This document shows positions 1 through 11,235 of a stretch of DNA of 64,000 nucleotides, in pieces. Every line of letters starts with the position of its first letter. Position 1 is the stretch's first letter. Both the position numbers and the translations under genes were made by a program. The notes beneath the pieces are model-generated. The model made no database searches. It saw nothing but the letters and a program-made list of their open reading frames with translations, and was not told the DNA's origin. This DNA is from Jackrogersella multiformis (lineage: Eukaryota > Ascomycota > Sordariomycetes > Xylariales > Hypoxylaceae): positions 1,178,001 to 1,242,000 of the forward strand of contig CADCXD010000008.1 of assembly GCA_902806575.1 (NCBI GenBank), given 5' to 3'.

Positions 1-1022
1 AATGGTGGTCGCGTGGGAGCAATTTGTTGATTTTTGGCAGCATCCATTGCCGCGTTGACTGACGCCGTCGCAGCTTGCATTTGATGACTTGACGCTGGGG
101 CACCAGCATTCTGCGGCTGCATAGGCTGCGTTCGCACCTGTTGATTATTTGGACCTTGAGCACCACCCTGAACACCTTTCATCTGCTGGCGCACACTATC
201 CACAAATCGTTGTGCTTCCGCATATGCTTTCTGGTCTTGGTGCTTTTGTTCTTGGAACTTTTTTACGTCTTCAGGAGACAGCTGGCCTTTCTCCTGCCTC
301 TCTTTAACCACCGCATCTAGCTTCTGAGACCTGTTCTTGATGCTCTCCATCTGCATCAAATAACGGATGTAACGCTGCCTTGTTTCGCTTAACCATTTTT
401 GTACCTGGTCCGGAGTCATTGGATTTGATGCCCTGAGGGAAGTCCAAGGAAGTCGGTTAGTGTGGTCTATTATGGCTTTCGGCACTTGGTTGTTGGTAGG
501 GGCGACATTCGGGGCGGATGAGGTGCCACCGGGGTTGATATTGTTATTATTAGGCACTGGTACTTGAGGTCTATTCGCAACCTTCTGAGCTTGAGCTTGA
601 GCTTGCGCTGCGGCTTGGGCTTGAACATGAGCTTGCGCTGCAGCTGCAGCTGCCATGCTGCTCTGAGCTTGCTCGCTTTGTGTGTTCTGTGGTTGTGGAT
701 TTATATGTCCTGGTTGACCGGGTTGACCGGGCTGACCTGGCTGAGATTGAGGTTGAGGTTGAGAACCTGCTTGGGATCTAGCTTGGATTGTCTTGATCTT
801 GTTGATGACCATGCGCGAGAATTCGGCGACCTTATGTTTCGCTTGTTGGTATTCTAGGGTTTCAGGGCCATTCTGTTCCATCTTCGCGTACAATTGACGA
901 AGGCCTTCCTCATACTTCTGCTTCTCTTCGGGTGTGAGGTAACCAATCGAACGCATTTGCTCCGGTCGGAGAAGCCGCACCATCTGCTGCCCTTGAGCAG
1001 GCTGTCCTTGGGATTGATTCAT
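1..1022 (-). CDS. Q-rich TAF12-like transcription protein (3' end off window)
   Basis: One uninterrupted minus-strand frame runs from ATG at 1022-1020 to the window edge, about 340 codons with no intron; the C-terminus lies outside. The N-terminal 85 residues look folded, with a RPEQMR...LTPEEKQKYEEGL helix pair. They are followed by a low-complexity stretch of Gln, Ala and Gly-Gln-Pro repeats (about residues 85-150). A charged helical part follows, containing MTPDQVQKW and SPEDVKKFQEQK. This arrangement resembles the N-terminal half of filamentous-fungal TFIID/SAGA subunit TAF12, whose histone fold would sit further downstream, but that diagnostic domain is not visible here. Another Q-rich coactivator, for example a Mediator tail subunit, is possible. 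That the frame is a gene is nearly certain; the name is tentative. Confidence 0.6.
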   Translation of the reverse strand, partial: MNQSQGQPAQGQQMVRLLRPEQMRSIGYLTPEEKQKYEEGLRQLYAKMEQNGPETLEYQQAKHKVAEFSRMVINKIKTIQARSQAGSQPQPQSQPGQPGQPGQPGHINPQPQNTQSEQAQSSMAAAAAAQAHVQAQAAAQAQAQAQKVANRPQVPVPNNNNINPGGTSSAPNVAPTNNQVPKAIIDHTNRLPWTSLRASNPMTPDQVQKWLSETRQRYIRYLMQMESIKNRSQKLDAVVKERQEKGQLSPEDVKKFQEQKHQDQKAYAEAQRFVDSVRQQMKGVQGGAQGPNNQQVRTQPMQPQNAGAPASSHQMQAATASVNAAMDAAKNQQIAPTRPP

Positions 1023-2643
1023 CGTGGTGTTCTGATGGGATTCGTAAATGTCAAGTTGGTATATGGTAGATGATAGATGGCGTATTCGGCGGACGGTGTA
1101 GTTGGTAAGCTAGGTAGATATTGGTCGGTAGTAATAAGCGTTATATATTAAGTGCTAGATTTGATGACGAGCCTGATAGTAGAGTTGAAGGCGGCGGTGG
1201 CGGTGGCAGTATGCATTCGAGGAAACTCGACCAAGAGGCTGAAAGAAAAGGAAAAGAATTGAAGAATGGGATCAAAGTTTGAATTAGTGAAATATGAGGC
1301 TTGGTGTAGATTCCCTCTAGTCCCCTCAAGGCTTTTGTAGAGAAAGCTTCGAAGGTCTCCGAGGTTCTTAGTCGATAGAAACAGTCACAGTCAACATGAA
1401 CCTTGGAAGTTGGAAAAGTTGAAGCTTATTGTGAGTTGCTTTTGACACACCAAAGACCTCACGGCTTACCTAATCTTTTTGGGGGCACTTACCTAGGTTC
1501 TTATAAGGTTATACCTTGGAGATTTATATACATCCATATATACATATGTACATAGGTACCTGGGTAGTGATATATTCAGTTAAAGGATATATTCTACTTC
1601 ACATAAATAAATAAATACTTTTACCCTGAATGAATAGTCTCAATACTTACATAACCATCTCCCATCATCAACTAACTCACGATGGCAATACCTACATCAT
1701 ATTTAAGCTATAGTTGGTACATACCCGATTATGTTTCTTTAACTCGCGGTTCTTTCTATACATTCTAAAACAATAAAATCACCTATTAATTTTCAAATTC
1801 GTATAATACCGATTATCATAATGACACATAGCTAGATGCCTAATACAAGAATAATATTGACATATTAAGATAGTATAACTTGGGGATCTTTTCAAGTATC
1901 CTAGGATCTATAAACTATTCAAGTAGGCAGTCAATAGGTAGGCTTCGACACAGGACTTGACATTTCAAAAAGCTGAAACCAATGTATCTATCTATTCAAA
2001 CCCCAAGCAATCCTAATCCGCGTACACCCACCGTCGGTCTATATGCCATAAACAGCTTCCAAGAAGAAGAAAATAAAATCGCGGCCTAATCCTCGCTGTG
2101 AGTAGCCGCTTCTATGCAATCGTCATCATCGTCATCATCGTCATCGTCGTCACGTCGTCCGCGTCATCGTCGTTATTGTGCAGCCGCGCCCATCCCATCC
2201 GCTGAGTCCAAGTCTATGAGGTATCTAAAAGTGACATGAGAAACCAACACCCTGAAATCCCTCGTCCGGCATTAGACGAGTCGAGCCATCCTTAGTGGTC
2301 TCCTAGGCAATGTAGCCAATATTCTATGCATGCAAGCAATTCCAATACATAATGTCGTAATGCAAGCGTGTCGTGTGCTCCTTATATTCTATGTGATTGA
2401 TCGTGCATTGATCCGATCACCCTTCAATTTTTCCAGTTTGTCGTAACATAAACCCATCGCGGTAGCTAGCTCCCATATAGATTGGCGGAAGATGTCAATA
2501 GGCATCGAAGAAGCTGCATTCGTGAAGTGTCATATAATCGTAAGTTGCGCGTCGCATATGAATCGACACCGCTCTAGCGTCCGCTTCGTAAAGCTGCTCC
2601 TAAACTCATCCCCGTCCATTTGCTATAACGTATGTGGTTGGTC
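1023..2643. other. Intergenic, with GTCATC-type microsatellite
   Basis: This is the upstream region of the Q-rich gene and the downstream region of the next minus-strand gene. It is AT-rich, carries copies of the CCTAGGT motif near 1.49-1.56 kb, and has an imperfect GTCATC/GTC microsatellite at about 2119-2176. I see no convincing coding region; the short minus frame at 1141-1329 has a proline/serine composition typical of chance frames. Confidence 0.6.
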
Positions 2644-3579
2644 TCATTCAGAGTCAACGTCCATCAAAGTCCAGTACGGTAACTCTCTTGCGAAGATTTC
2701 GGCATCGTCCAAAATAATCTCATCATCGCTGTTCGGTTCCTTGAGCTCCTCGATCCGCTCCGGAAGCGGGCCAGTGAATTGAATGCTAATTCGATCACCA
2801 ACTTTTCGCCGCATTCGACGAGTCGGGCCGGCCTCGCTCCCCTCATAATAGGGTAGTACATCCTCTCTATCAGAATCGCTGCCTCGCTCGCTTACCGTTC
2901 GCTTGCTGAGGCTTCCGGACTTCATCCTCCTCAGACGGCGTTCCTCGCGCCGCTTCTGGAGCTGCCGAACGAATTCTTCGTCGTCACGATCGATATCTGC
3001 ATCTGAGTCTTCGAAAGTGTTCAGATTCTCGATGCCTGCCATGACAGCCGGGTCCATATCCGGCGCAGGTCGCGATCTCGACCGACTTCGATCCGAAGCA
3101 GCGTCCTCGACGGCATCCGGCCGAAGAACATGTAAGTGATCACCTTCGCTATTGAGTGAACAATCATCACTTAATTCCTCAATCGAAAATGTGGCTTGTT
3201 CGATCCGAATTTTTGCTGCGACGACAACTTGCTCTACTTGTTGGTGGCGAGGCTTTGGTATATCCGAGACTGGTGACTGCGGGGGACTTGCAGATGAGCC
3301 GGGCCCTTCCGATGATGAAGAATGTGAGGAACGAGGGGAGATTTCCTCGGGTCGAGGCCCACGACTGTAACTGAATTTGGTCCCGCCCAACGGCCTTATG
3401 TTGGACGGGTAGCCTTGTTGGCTGTAGGACTTCGAATGCTTCGAATGCCGCGGTAGGCGACCATTTAATGATAATTTGCGGTTTATCTTAGGAGATCCTG
3501 TAGTAGGCGTCTCTGGGGGTGAAGTAGGCCCCGCCGCTGCTACGTGAGCGGTGTCCAGAGAGGGGGTGTGCGGCCGCAT
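2644..3579 (-). CDS. Conserved fungal protein of unknown function, disordered and charged
   Basis: Single-exon frame of 311 codons from ATG at 3579. I do not recognise a named domain. Residues 1-150 are Ser/Pro/Gly-rich and probably disordered. The C-terminal half is strongly charged. It has a likely helix rich in Arg (EEFVRQLQKRREERRLRRM), then SGSLSKRTVSERGSDSDRED, and an RRMRRKVGDR patch before an acidic tail. The alternation of acidic and basic blocks, the clean start and the sustained frame make it a real gene. The SKRT-SERGSDSD block looks like a conserved phosphorylatable motif seen in uncharacterised ascomycete proteins; that recollection is not verified here. A nuclear or scaffold role would be pure inference. 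Confidence 0.75.
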   Translation of the reverse strand: MRPHTPSLDTAHVAAAGPTSPPETPTTGSPKINRKLSLNGRLPRHSKHSKSYSQQGYPSNIRPLGGTKFSYSRGPRPEEISPRSSHSSSSEGPGSSASPPQSPVSDIPKPRHQQVEQVVVAAKIRIEQATFSIEELSDDCSLNSEGDHLHVLRPDAVEDAASDRSRSRSRPAPDMDPAVMAGIENLNTFEDSDADIDRDDEEFVRQLQKRREERRLRRMKSGSLSKRTVSERGSDSDREDVLPYYEGSEAGPTRRMRRKVGDRISIQFTGPLPERIEELKEPNSDDEIILDDAEIFARELPYWTLMDVDSE

Positions 3580-6319
3580 GATATCGGCTTCTATATGGGA
3601 ATACTCCCTCCCGAGATTTGCGTCTTTGCGTCTTCCCTTGTCTTGCGTGATCTTATCGTTTCAACTTGTCCCTTTCGATCTCACAATGTGGGGTAGAATT
3701 CGCGGGGAAGACAAGAGGCGAACGAGGGACTTTTCTTCCTTTTTTATTTTTTTAAGGCGTCAGCACCCAGAGCAAAAACCTCCAACGCGGAGAAGTTATT
3801 GGATTCCGGTAACTTGTCATGTTAATATCCTGGCAATTCGGGTAGGTCGAGGTACAGACACCGCTACAATTCCTCCACAAAGGCGATAGGGTTGAAACCG
3901 TCTCGCGGAGGTAGATATGCGACTTTATGCTGTGACTCTCAAGATCAAGAATGGGTGGGAGAGAGACGGCGGTGGCAAGACTGTCGGTGCTGAATCACCG
4001 TTTTAAATAATTTTAATTCTTGCCGGCGATAGCGATCAAAGATGATGTGCCAATACGTGTAATGCAACACCGACAGAGAGAGAGGAGTAGATTATTTATC
4101 TCTGAAAGATATTGCTCGAAATATGATGTGTAGCGCCTATAGAAAAATAAAGATGAAGTAAAAATAAAAAATAAAAATAAAAATAAACCTCTAGAGTTGT
4201 GGATCTCCAATGAGGTCGCCCAGGTCGGAGGGCTGACGAACCCAGAGGAAATAATCTGCGGTAAAACTTTTAAGTTTGGAATTTATTCAAGACGGAAAGA
4301 AAAAAATTAAGTGAACGGCTTGTATTCCTGTTGTCGGAGCTTACTGCGTATGAGAGAGAAATCTCATGTGCAGAAACCCAGAGAGGGAAAGTGTATATTG
4401 GGGGCGGGCCTACCAGCAATCTTATAGTACTAGGCAAATATAGATGCCTATGTTATCCATGTAATAATACGGTTGTGAACATAAGAATATACACATAAGT
4501 GTATATGTTAGGGGTTATACTTGAGCTAGGCTAAGGTTGCGGACTCCCGGCAGAGCAAAGGAGTGAAGAAAACGGGTCCATTTTCTTGTCTACCAGCCTA
4601 TGGCGGAGGACCTCGCAGAGAGAATGCGGCTTGGGCACCAACGATCCCAGGACTCCCTAGCTACTTTTCGTGAGAGGCATAGCGTGTCCAGAGAAAATAC
4701 GACATGTAGTTAGTGGGCGGCAGTGTGCGGCATGAGGCATATAACGGTTGAAGGGGGGAAAGGGAGAAGGGGGAGAAAAGAAAAATAACGACGACTCTGG
4801 AGATGGCAGCAAACTGAGGTTGTGACAGGATGTCCAGTCAGAATTTGGATTATGTAGATTATGTAGATTACCTAGGCACTGACCTTTTCAGCCAGCCTCT
4901 TAGATCCTAGACGCTGACCGAAAAAAGACAGCATCGGCTCGTGAGACCACTATCATATAGTAGTGACACTGGCTGACTGGTTCACAGAGCTGGTTCACAG
5001 AGCTGGTTAACAGAGCTATTAGGGCTTCGAATGGGGAATGGGGGTTCTAGAGGAGCTTGTAGGAGCCTTGGAGCTTGTACGAGAGAAGATCAAAAATAGA
5101 CAAGGGGTCAGGTAGCAGCACTCATGCCACTCGTGCCCAATGATTTGATCGAGGTGTGCTGCGGGTAGGAGAGAAGAGAAAAGATGCATGTGTAGTGGAG
5201 ATGGGAAAAATTCACTGCTTGGCTGCTGGTGAGGTCAGGGATACCCCGAGTCTGCAGGTCGCAAGTAATATAATGCTAATGTGTCCAGCGTGTCGTAACC
5301 CTCTTATTCCCCCGGTTTTTACTTTAATTTCTTGTATGTATATATTACATACCTAGCCTAGGTAGGAGGTAGTAATTGTTGAAACTGCTGTAAGGTGGCG
5401 GATCCGTGGCTGCGGTGAGCTGGAAATAGAATAGCTGAATACTAGGCACCTATAGGTAGGTAGGTAGAATATAGTCTTCCTATATCTGAGTGAATACCGC
5501 CTTTTCTCATCCAAGACCGCTAGATGGATGATTGTGTGAATCGTTGCAGACGGATACCTGGATACCGGGATACCTTGAGACATGGAGACCTGGAGACTGG
5601 AGACCTGCAGACCTGCAGACCTAGCTACCTGCCTCCTTTGGCAGACGAATGATGAGGTCCGGTAGGAAGGGAGCTTTATTCGACAGACATACTCTTTGAT
5701 GGTCATACTATTCGACGGATCTGCACTATACGGTAGATTCCCGTCGAGGCTAAATCATGCCGAGATGTAATTGAGATAGCTTAGGGTTGATTGACCGATA
5801 TCATAGATAAGGGATTTACATATTTTTGGAGATAGATTAGAGCATCCCGGTCCCGAATGGTCGAATGGTCGAATGCGAATGGAGCTTGGATGGATTCGAT
5901 GCGGTCTCTTGATGAGGACGGTAAGTGTAAGAGGGAACATTGAAATTGGGGAAAATACCTACCTACGCATTATGGCTGATAACGATAACGATCCATGTGC
6001 TGATAAGTTAAACTTGGAAGCCACATAGCGGGGTGATATTATGTGGCTTAGGATTTCTGCAGCACCTGGATATGTACCTAGGTACCTAGAGCACGGAGCA
6101 TGGAGGGGTTAATAAGGTACGGGTACCTAGGTACTCTCGAGTTGCACCACCGGTCGCGGTCATTGAATTAAAAGGCAAATTATTGTCGCGTAACTTTCCA
6201 AGGTTCAACTTTGACAACAATTATTTTAAATTCTACAACTTACCTACTTACCTACCTTAGGTAGGTGGCAGTACCTACTTCTCCTGTTTGTCATATTTTC
6301 CCCATAAACGAGATACATC
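3580..6319. other. Long intergenic region with short tandem repeats
   Basis: About 2.7 kb with no supportable gene lies between the divergent unknown gene and SPC34. It contains three degenerate copies of a 13-14 bp unit around TGGTTCACAGAGC at 4978-5017. A GATACC/GGAGACCTG-type degenerate tandem array lies at about 5551-5625. Exact TACCTAGGTA palindromes occur at 6075 and 6124. Frames listed here are short and have no protein-like composition. Confidence 0.6.
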
Positions 6320-7214
6320 ATGTCGCTCCTCTCGGCACATTTCGAGCAAATAGCCATGTCTTGTCAAGGAATTGACAGTCTGCCGTATGTCTTTCACTAT
6401 TTACAGCATATCCATACTACCGCATACTCATATACCCATATGCCCCCTTTCATACTTCATACCTCATACTTCATATCCTCGTCTATATAGTAAAAGCTAA
6501 ATACCTATATTCAATAGCTTTCCACCGCCAAAAATATTCACCAACGCCCTTCTTGCTAACGACGACATCACCTCCCTAATCCGCGACACCGAAGCTCACG
6601 AACGAGCCCTCTTTTCAGTTCCGCCCCCACCACCTATTTCCTCGTCCCAGAATCTAGACCCCCCGACCCAGTCCTCGCGTCGCCAGACTGTGTTCAATGT
6701 TGCCTCCGGCGAGGTCACTACGTCGGGGAGTAGTACTGGGCGGAATGCAGGTGCCCCGAGACGACACACCGCCGTGGCCGCCGTGCTTGGGGGTGACCTG
6801 CACGAGCAAATCCGCCGCAGCGAGCGACGCGGCGGGAAGGATGAGATTGACGTCGAGATGCTACTAGTAGGCGCGGAGAAGCTATGTGGCGTCTACCCCT
6901 TACCAGGAGCTTTAGACCGCATCGCCGCGCAACGGTCGAAGTACGCACATAGCCGGAACACGCTGGCGTACTACGAAGCAAAGGTGGCCGAACAAACCGA
7001 AGCCCTAGGGAGAATGAACAAGGACCACTGGATGGGCGAGGACGAAGACGAATATGGCGGAGAGAGTGCTGCAGGGGAAGAGGCCGAAGTGTTCACAGAA
7101 GAAGATATGATAAGAGACAGGGAGCAAATCCGGGAACTCGAGAGGAAAAAGAGGGAACTACAGGAGAGGTTGAAGGCGGTAGAGAAAGACCTCGGGGGAC
7201 TGCTGCACATGTGA
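6320..7214 (+). CDS. SPC34: DASH complex subunit Spc34
   Basis: Two exons, 6320-6384 and 6518-7214, joined across a 133-nt intron (GTATGT...CAATAG), give 253 aa. The join restores the diagnostic N-terminus: SLLSAHFEQIA...CQGIDSLPFPPPKIFTNALL, then ITSLIRDTEAHERALFSVPPP, as in Spc34 proteins. The remainder has a short basic region and a C-terminal coiled coil (about residues 205-248, RDREQIRELERKKRELQERL). Spc34 belongs to the DASH/Dam1 ring, which couples kinetochores to spindle microtubules in fungi. The length is close to the family norm. The first ATG after an in-frame gap is used; the frame beginning at 6690 alone would miss the conserved N-terminal third. Confidence 0.92.
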
Positions 7215-7330
7215 TTGATGCATAATACCATTCCTTTTTTAGATTATGATACCCCCTGACCAACACGGTTTGATGCGATCGACCAGACCCAGATGGCAGG
7301 CAAATTCGGACGAACAGACCCTACGATATC

Positions 7331-8051
7331 TCATTTCCCTTCCTTCGCGCTCGCGAAGGCCTCCAAGAAAGCCGAGGTGTCCTGCGCGCCGCCGACCTCG
7401 TACTTGCCTTGTATCGTGAAATGCGGCACCCCGTGGATATCCTTCGCGTACGCCTCCTGGACCTCCTCGTCGACCTCCTTTCCGCCCTTGCCCGTGTCGA
7501 GCCACTCCTTCGCCTCGGCCCTGTCCAGGCCGGCCTTCTCGGCCGCGGCGATCAGCGTGTCGTGCGAAGTGATGTCGCCGTCGCCCTCGAAATAGCTCTT
7601 GAACAGCTCCAGCACCACGCTGTTCTCGACGTCGTTGCCCTTCGTCTTGCCCAGCTGGATCAGCCGGTGCGAGTCGCGCGTGTTGCCGACCTTGCCGCTG
7701 AACCCGAAGTTGATCCCCTCCTCGCGACCCATCGTCGTCAGCCGCTGCTGCAGGGCCGCGAGCCGCTGCGGGCCGAAGCGCTGCACCATGCGCTCCGTGA
7801 TGGGGACGCCGACCTTCGGGGATGTTGGGTCTAGGTAGAACGGGGCCCAGGTGATGGTGAACGTGTCGTCCTTGCCGCCCGGGTACACCTTGCGGTAGAG
7901 GTCAATGGCTTTGTCGACCCGCTTCTTGCCTATGTAGCACTATATATGACAATTTTAGCCCGAATCATGCCAATAGGCTAGAATTAATCACAAGTGAACT
8001 TACCCACGGGCAGACGGTGTCTGATACTATCTTGATGTTGATATTAGTCAT
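7331..8051 (-). CDS. DsbA/FrnE-family thioredoxin-fold oxidoreductase
   Basis: Two exons, 8051-8004 and 7939-7331, with a 64-nt intron, give 218 aa. The small first exon supplies a beta strand and the redox motif: NIKIVSDTVCPW, and splicing adds CYIGKKRV, so the active site is C14-P-W-C17. This is the CPWC signature of the DsbA-like FrnE family (2-hydroxychromene-2-carboxylate isomerase/DSBA fold). Downstream it has the helical insertion (residues about 80-150) and the conserved cis-Pro loop GVPHFTIQGKYEVGGAQ near 185. Such fungal proteins are predicted cytosolic glutathione- or thiol-dependent oxidoreductases; the substrate is unknown. No signal peptide. It is convergent with SPC34, with only 116 bp between their stops. 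Coding sequence is notably GC-rich. Confidence 0.88.
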
Positions 8052-9263
8052 TGTGTAATACTGCAACTACTATTCCGAGGAAGAGGCGTCTAAGTAGGAT
8101 GAATAGGAGATTCTATGGCGGCATGCAAACAGCTCAATGAGGGATAATCTACATAATTACACCGTAGGCGTAGGGACGGATTGACCAAGATATATCTTGC
8201 TTCGAATCGGACTCCGGAGCGGGTTGAGGTGGAGAGAAATGATACTCACCTACCTAGCCTACTTTAGTAGGTATCTACTGTAGGTATGTAGGTAGGTAAA
8301 GCTGACAAATCCATCACGAAGCCCGATCCGGTATCGTGTTTGCTCCGCCCACCGTGAGACGCCGACTAAGCGATTGTGTCATCGCTTAACATACTTAAAC
8401 GTACAGGTATCATATGTATGTTACATTTCCGAGATCCTTCTCTCCTGCAAGGAAATAAGCAATAAGCAATAAGAAAAAAGCATGAATTATCGAACTACAC
8501 TAGTGTAGTGTACCGATCCCTCGGGCTGAGACGTACATGCCATTAATACTTATTGTCCCGGAGAATCTCAGGGGTAGTTGAGTCCTTACACGCATATATT
8601 GTAGGTAGTTATCTACCTAGGTAGGCAGGTATTTCTAGTTCGTAATGAATCTATAACTACGTGTCAACTATCCATTTATTGTATCAACACAGGCAAGGAT
8701 ATTTGAAGCCCTCTTCAGTGAATTAGCTATATTATCGGCTCCTAACCTTTTGTAGATAATCTATGAGTTCAACTATCTAATTATCCTATGAACGATTCGG
8801 ACCTCGGTGTGGTACTATCTCCGAGTCATCGTAATGCCACCGCAGTCTGCCATAGATGAATAGGTACCGAGGTACTCCTAGCTGATCGACTTGATACCTA
8901 GGTGGTGAATGATGGGATTCGGAACTATTAGACGATGGAACGCATCTCTGGTGTCTTCAAATTATGAAAGCTTTGTCGAAGCCTCTCTGTCCAAAGCCTT
9001 GGTCCTCCTTGATATTATTAGGGAATAGATGCCCTTGGTGTTTGGCTATGTTACTGAATGTGAGGTAGCAGAAAGAGACTCGCTGGTAGTAGTGTGTATT
9101 GAAAGCTCATTATCGCGTGACCCTTTTCTAATAACTTGGGGGTTTCGGCCCCCTATATATACAGCTGGAGGCTCCTCGCAGGAAAGCCCTAAGTCCTCTC
9201 CACTATTGTCCTCTAACAGATACCAACTCCATTGCATTATTTCGCTCAGTCGTCGTCATACTG
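8052..9263. other. Intergenic, AT-rich
   Basis: Upstream region of the DsbA-like gene. It contains several CCTAGGT-type motifs (about 8250-8300, 8620, 8870-8900). I see no protein-like frame and no RNA gene in this stretch. Confidence 0.5.
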
Positions 9264-9372
9264 AAGTTGGCCGAGGTGGTCTAAGTCAACGAGAAGACCG
9301 TTGAGGAATAGCGTGCATTCCCTATTCAAACAAGGGTGGATGTTCAAGCACGTCCAACGAAATCCACCCTTG
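9264..9372 (+). other. tRNA-Leu-like fragment followed by strong hairpin
   Basis: At 9266-9285 the sequence GTTGGCCGAGGTGGTCTAAG closely matches the D-arm/A-box of class II tRNAs (tRNA-Leu). The following part cannot be folded into an acceptable acceptor and anticodon stem with U33, so an intact tRNA is not supported. Immediately downstream, 9331-9341 and 9362-9372 form a perfect 11-bp stem (CAAGGGTGGAT with ATCCACCCTTG) around a 20-nt loop. This may be a decayed tRNA gene or a small structured element. Confidence 0.35.
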
Positions 9373-9829
9373 CTTGACTTTCGCAAGTCGAACACTTGCT
9401 AGATGCAGCCCGCCGTATGGCTCCATGTGCGGTCCACCTAGGGACTTTGCCCAGATCAGATGATCATAGATCCTGATAAGATCGAGTGGCTTTTGGGTGG
9501 AAGGATGGAGGATCTACCAGGATCGGTACTTCTTTGGTGCGTGTTTCTAGGAGCTGCGAGCCTCTGGTGGAATATAATTATATGCGACGTTGGTGTTTGC
9601 GAAGAGTTGCTTGATATCTTCTTGGTTGATGTCGTTGTGATTTGCCGAATCACTCTGGATATGACCTGCTAACCCAGAGAGGGATATTCACATTGCCATC
9701 CGTCCCATCCACCCCCAGCACAAGCCGTTTGTCCCACTCGTCTGAACTGGCCATTCCAGCCATATAGACCGAAATCCCCGTTCTGTCTATTCTATGGATG
9801 GTGTGTCCATTATACTTCAGAGAATATCA
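9373..9829. other. Intergenic, nothing recognised
   Basis: Two overlapping opposite frames of 65-70 codons exist here, but neither shows a family motif, splice context or amphipathic pattern that would support a gene. Confidence 0.4.
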
Positions 9830-10381
9830 TTCTCTATTACTATCCCTAGAGCCGGCGCCGTGGAATCACAGGCTTGGGATTGGTGTAGGGAACCCTGGCA
9901 ATAAGAATTAGCACGACTGGTAGCAACGACATTAGAAGTACCAAACTCACCATTACTGATGGATCCTTTCGGTAGTCTGGCGTGTTTACAAGTATGCCGA
10001 GTGGTTGTAGAAGGTTGTATCCTTGACACATCATCTGTTAGTATCAAGATGAAGGCTTATTTACCTAACTAGAGTGGGGTCAAACCATGGACGAAGAGAC
10101 GCGATCTCTATCATCTTCGCATAGTAAGACTTAGGGTCGGTGATGTCGGTTAAGTCTCGATCGTCATCGTTCCGAATGAATGATTCATTCTGGAATGTTC
10201 GTCGTTGTAATGGCTTGTTTTCGTTCCATGTCTTGACGGCTTCGAACGCCTTGTTGATGACTGACATCCACTTATCATCGGACAAGTATTTGTGAATTTG
10301 CTCTGGCGTGGGGTTGATGTCTTCAGGTTGGGAGGTAAGTAGTTCAAGAGGAGGGACAAATTGGTGATAAGCGTAGAACAC
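9830..10381 (-). pseudogene. Unresolved gene or gene remnant with spliced coding blocks
   Basis: A clearly protein-like block is open on the minus strand from about 10380 to 10063 (FYAYHQFVPPLELL, then LSDDKWMSVINKAFEAVKTW, then SYYAKMIEIASLRPWFDP). A second block at 10034-9951 (GYNLLQPLGILVNTPDYRKD) is flanked by good splice sites (AG|GTAAAT, TAACAG, ATG|GTGAGT, TGCCAG), and a third block ends near 9830. No start codon can be joined in frame. The only nearby ATG exon (near 10490) ends in an in-frame TAG immediately before a consensus donor, and the junction between blocks one and two needs a non-consensus donor. I do not recognise the family. It is either a gene with an undetected upstream exon or a decayed copy. 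Confidence 0.4.
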
Positions 10382-10704
10382 TAACGCGGGACATTATTTG
10401 GTAAGTTGAGGGGAGACAGTATGCGACACGGGTCAGTTGAGCGTACTAGCAGAAGATAATATTTACCTAGGGATTGACGGCTATGGCCATGACATGTAAT
10501 CGAATAGTCTTGTGATTAGACGATTATAAGTAGAGGTTGTAGAAGTAAAATATCGAAAAACCCATGGGGTATGGGTTGTTCAGAGTATTTATATGGGAAA
10601 GATGGAGACGAGAGAGAAGGGAATGAATGGGAGAGAGTAGGGAGATTAAATATCTTTTGGATTGGCTCGGGTACCTCTCGACTATTTAATATAAAATAGA
10701 ATTA
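10382..10704. other. Intergenic, nothing recognised
   Basis: This is the sequence upstream of the unresolved minus-strand coding blocks. It contains the short ATG exon candidate near 10490 and no other supportable feature. Confidence 0.4.
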
Positions 10705-10912
10705 GGTAGGCACTGTCTTGCGGCGGACCTAGTGATAGGGGCAATAACGACGCTGTTTCTCAAGGAGCTCTTAACTTATCCATTATATATCGTGGTATAG
10801 GAACGTACCTTAGGTACCTAGGTAGGTACTTCGGCATCTTAAGTGTAGCCCTTCCTATAGAGTATACATCTCCAACGGGTCGAACTCGCCGTAAGATCTA
10901 TCGGGAGATAGA
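10705..10912 (-). repeat. Dispersed repeat copy A (inverted)
   Basis: The reverse complement of this stretch aligns by eye with 11010-11235 and 11580-11800. Shared blocks in order are: GGAGATAGAT, TACGGCG, TCGACCC, GTACTCT(A/G)TAGGAAGGG, ATACACTTAAGA, CGATCTATAATGGATAAG, TTAAGAGCTCCTTG, CGTCGTTATT and ACTAGGTC. Copies differ by many substitutions and small indels. No ORF is present. Confidence 0.75.
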
Positions 10913-11009
10913 TTAGACTTTTAACAGTAGGTACATGTTAGAAAAATTTAGGAACCCACCTGTCAGAAGCTTAATATATCAGGAGATAGATCAGACGGCG
11001 GGTAAGCCT

Positions 11010-11235
11010 AATATGAGGAGATATATTAGACGGCGGGTTCGACCCGTTGGGCTTGTACTCTATAGGAAGGGATATACTTGAGACAGAGCTAGGTAGACGA
11101 AGGCACGTTCCTGTATGCTAGGTATGTATATCACGATCCATTATAAATAGGCTTAAAGCTCCTTGCACAACAACCGTAACAGCGTCGTTATTGCCCATAT
11201 TACTAGGTCTGACGTATGACAGTATCTACTCAGCT
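11010..11235 (+). repeat. Dispersed repeat copy B
   Basis: Direct-orientation copy of the same roughly 200-bp element as at 10705-10912 (inverted) and 11580-11800. It retains TACTCTATAGGAAGGGATA, CTCCTTGCACAACAA and CAGCGTCGTTATTGCCCAT. With copy A it forms an inverted pair separated by about 100 bp, which contains further copies of the terminal motif GGAGATA(G/T)AT. Confidence 0.75.

Noticed and set aside
9265..9361. Complete tRNA-Leu gene
   Set aside because: The acceptor stem does not pair, the anticodon loop lacks U33, and the T-arm loop would be eight bases.
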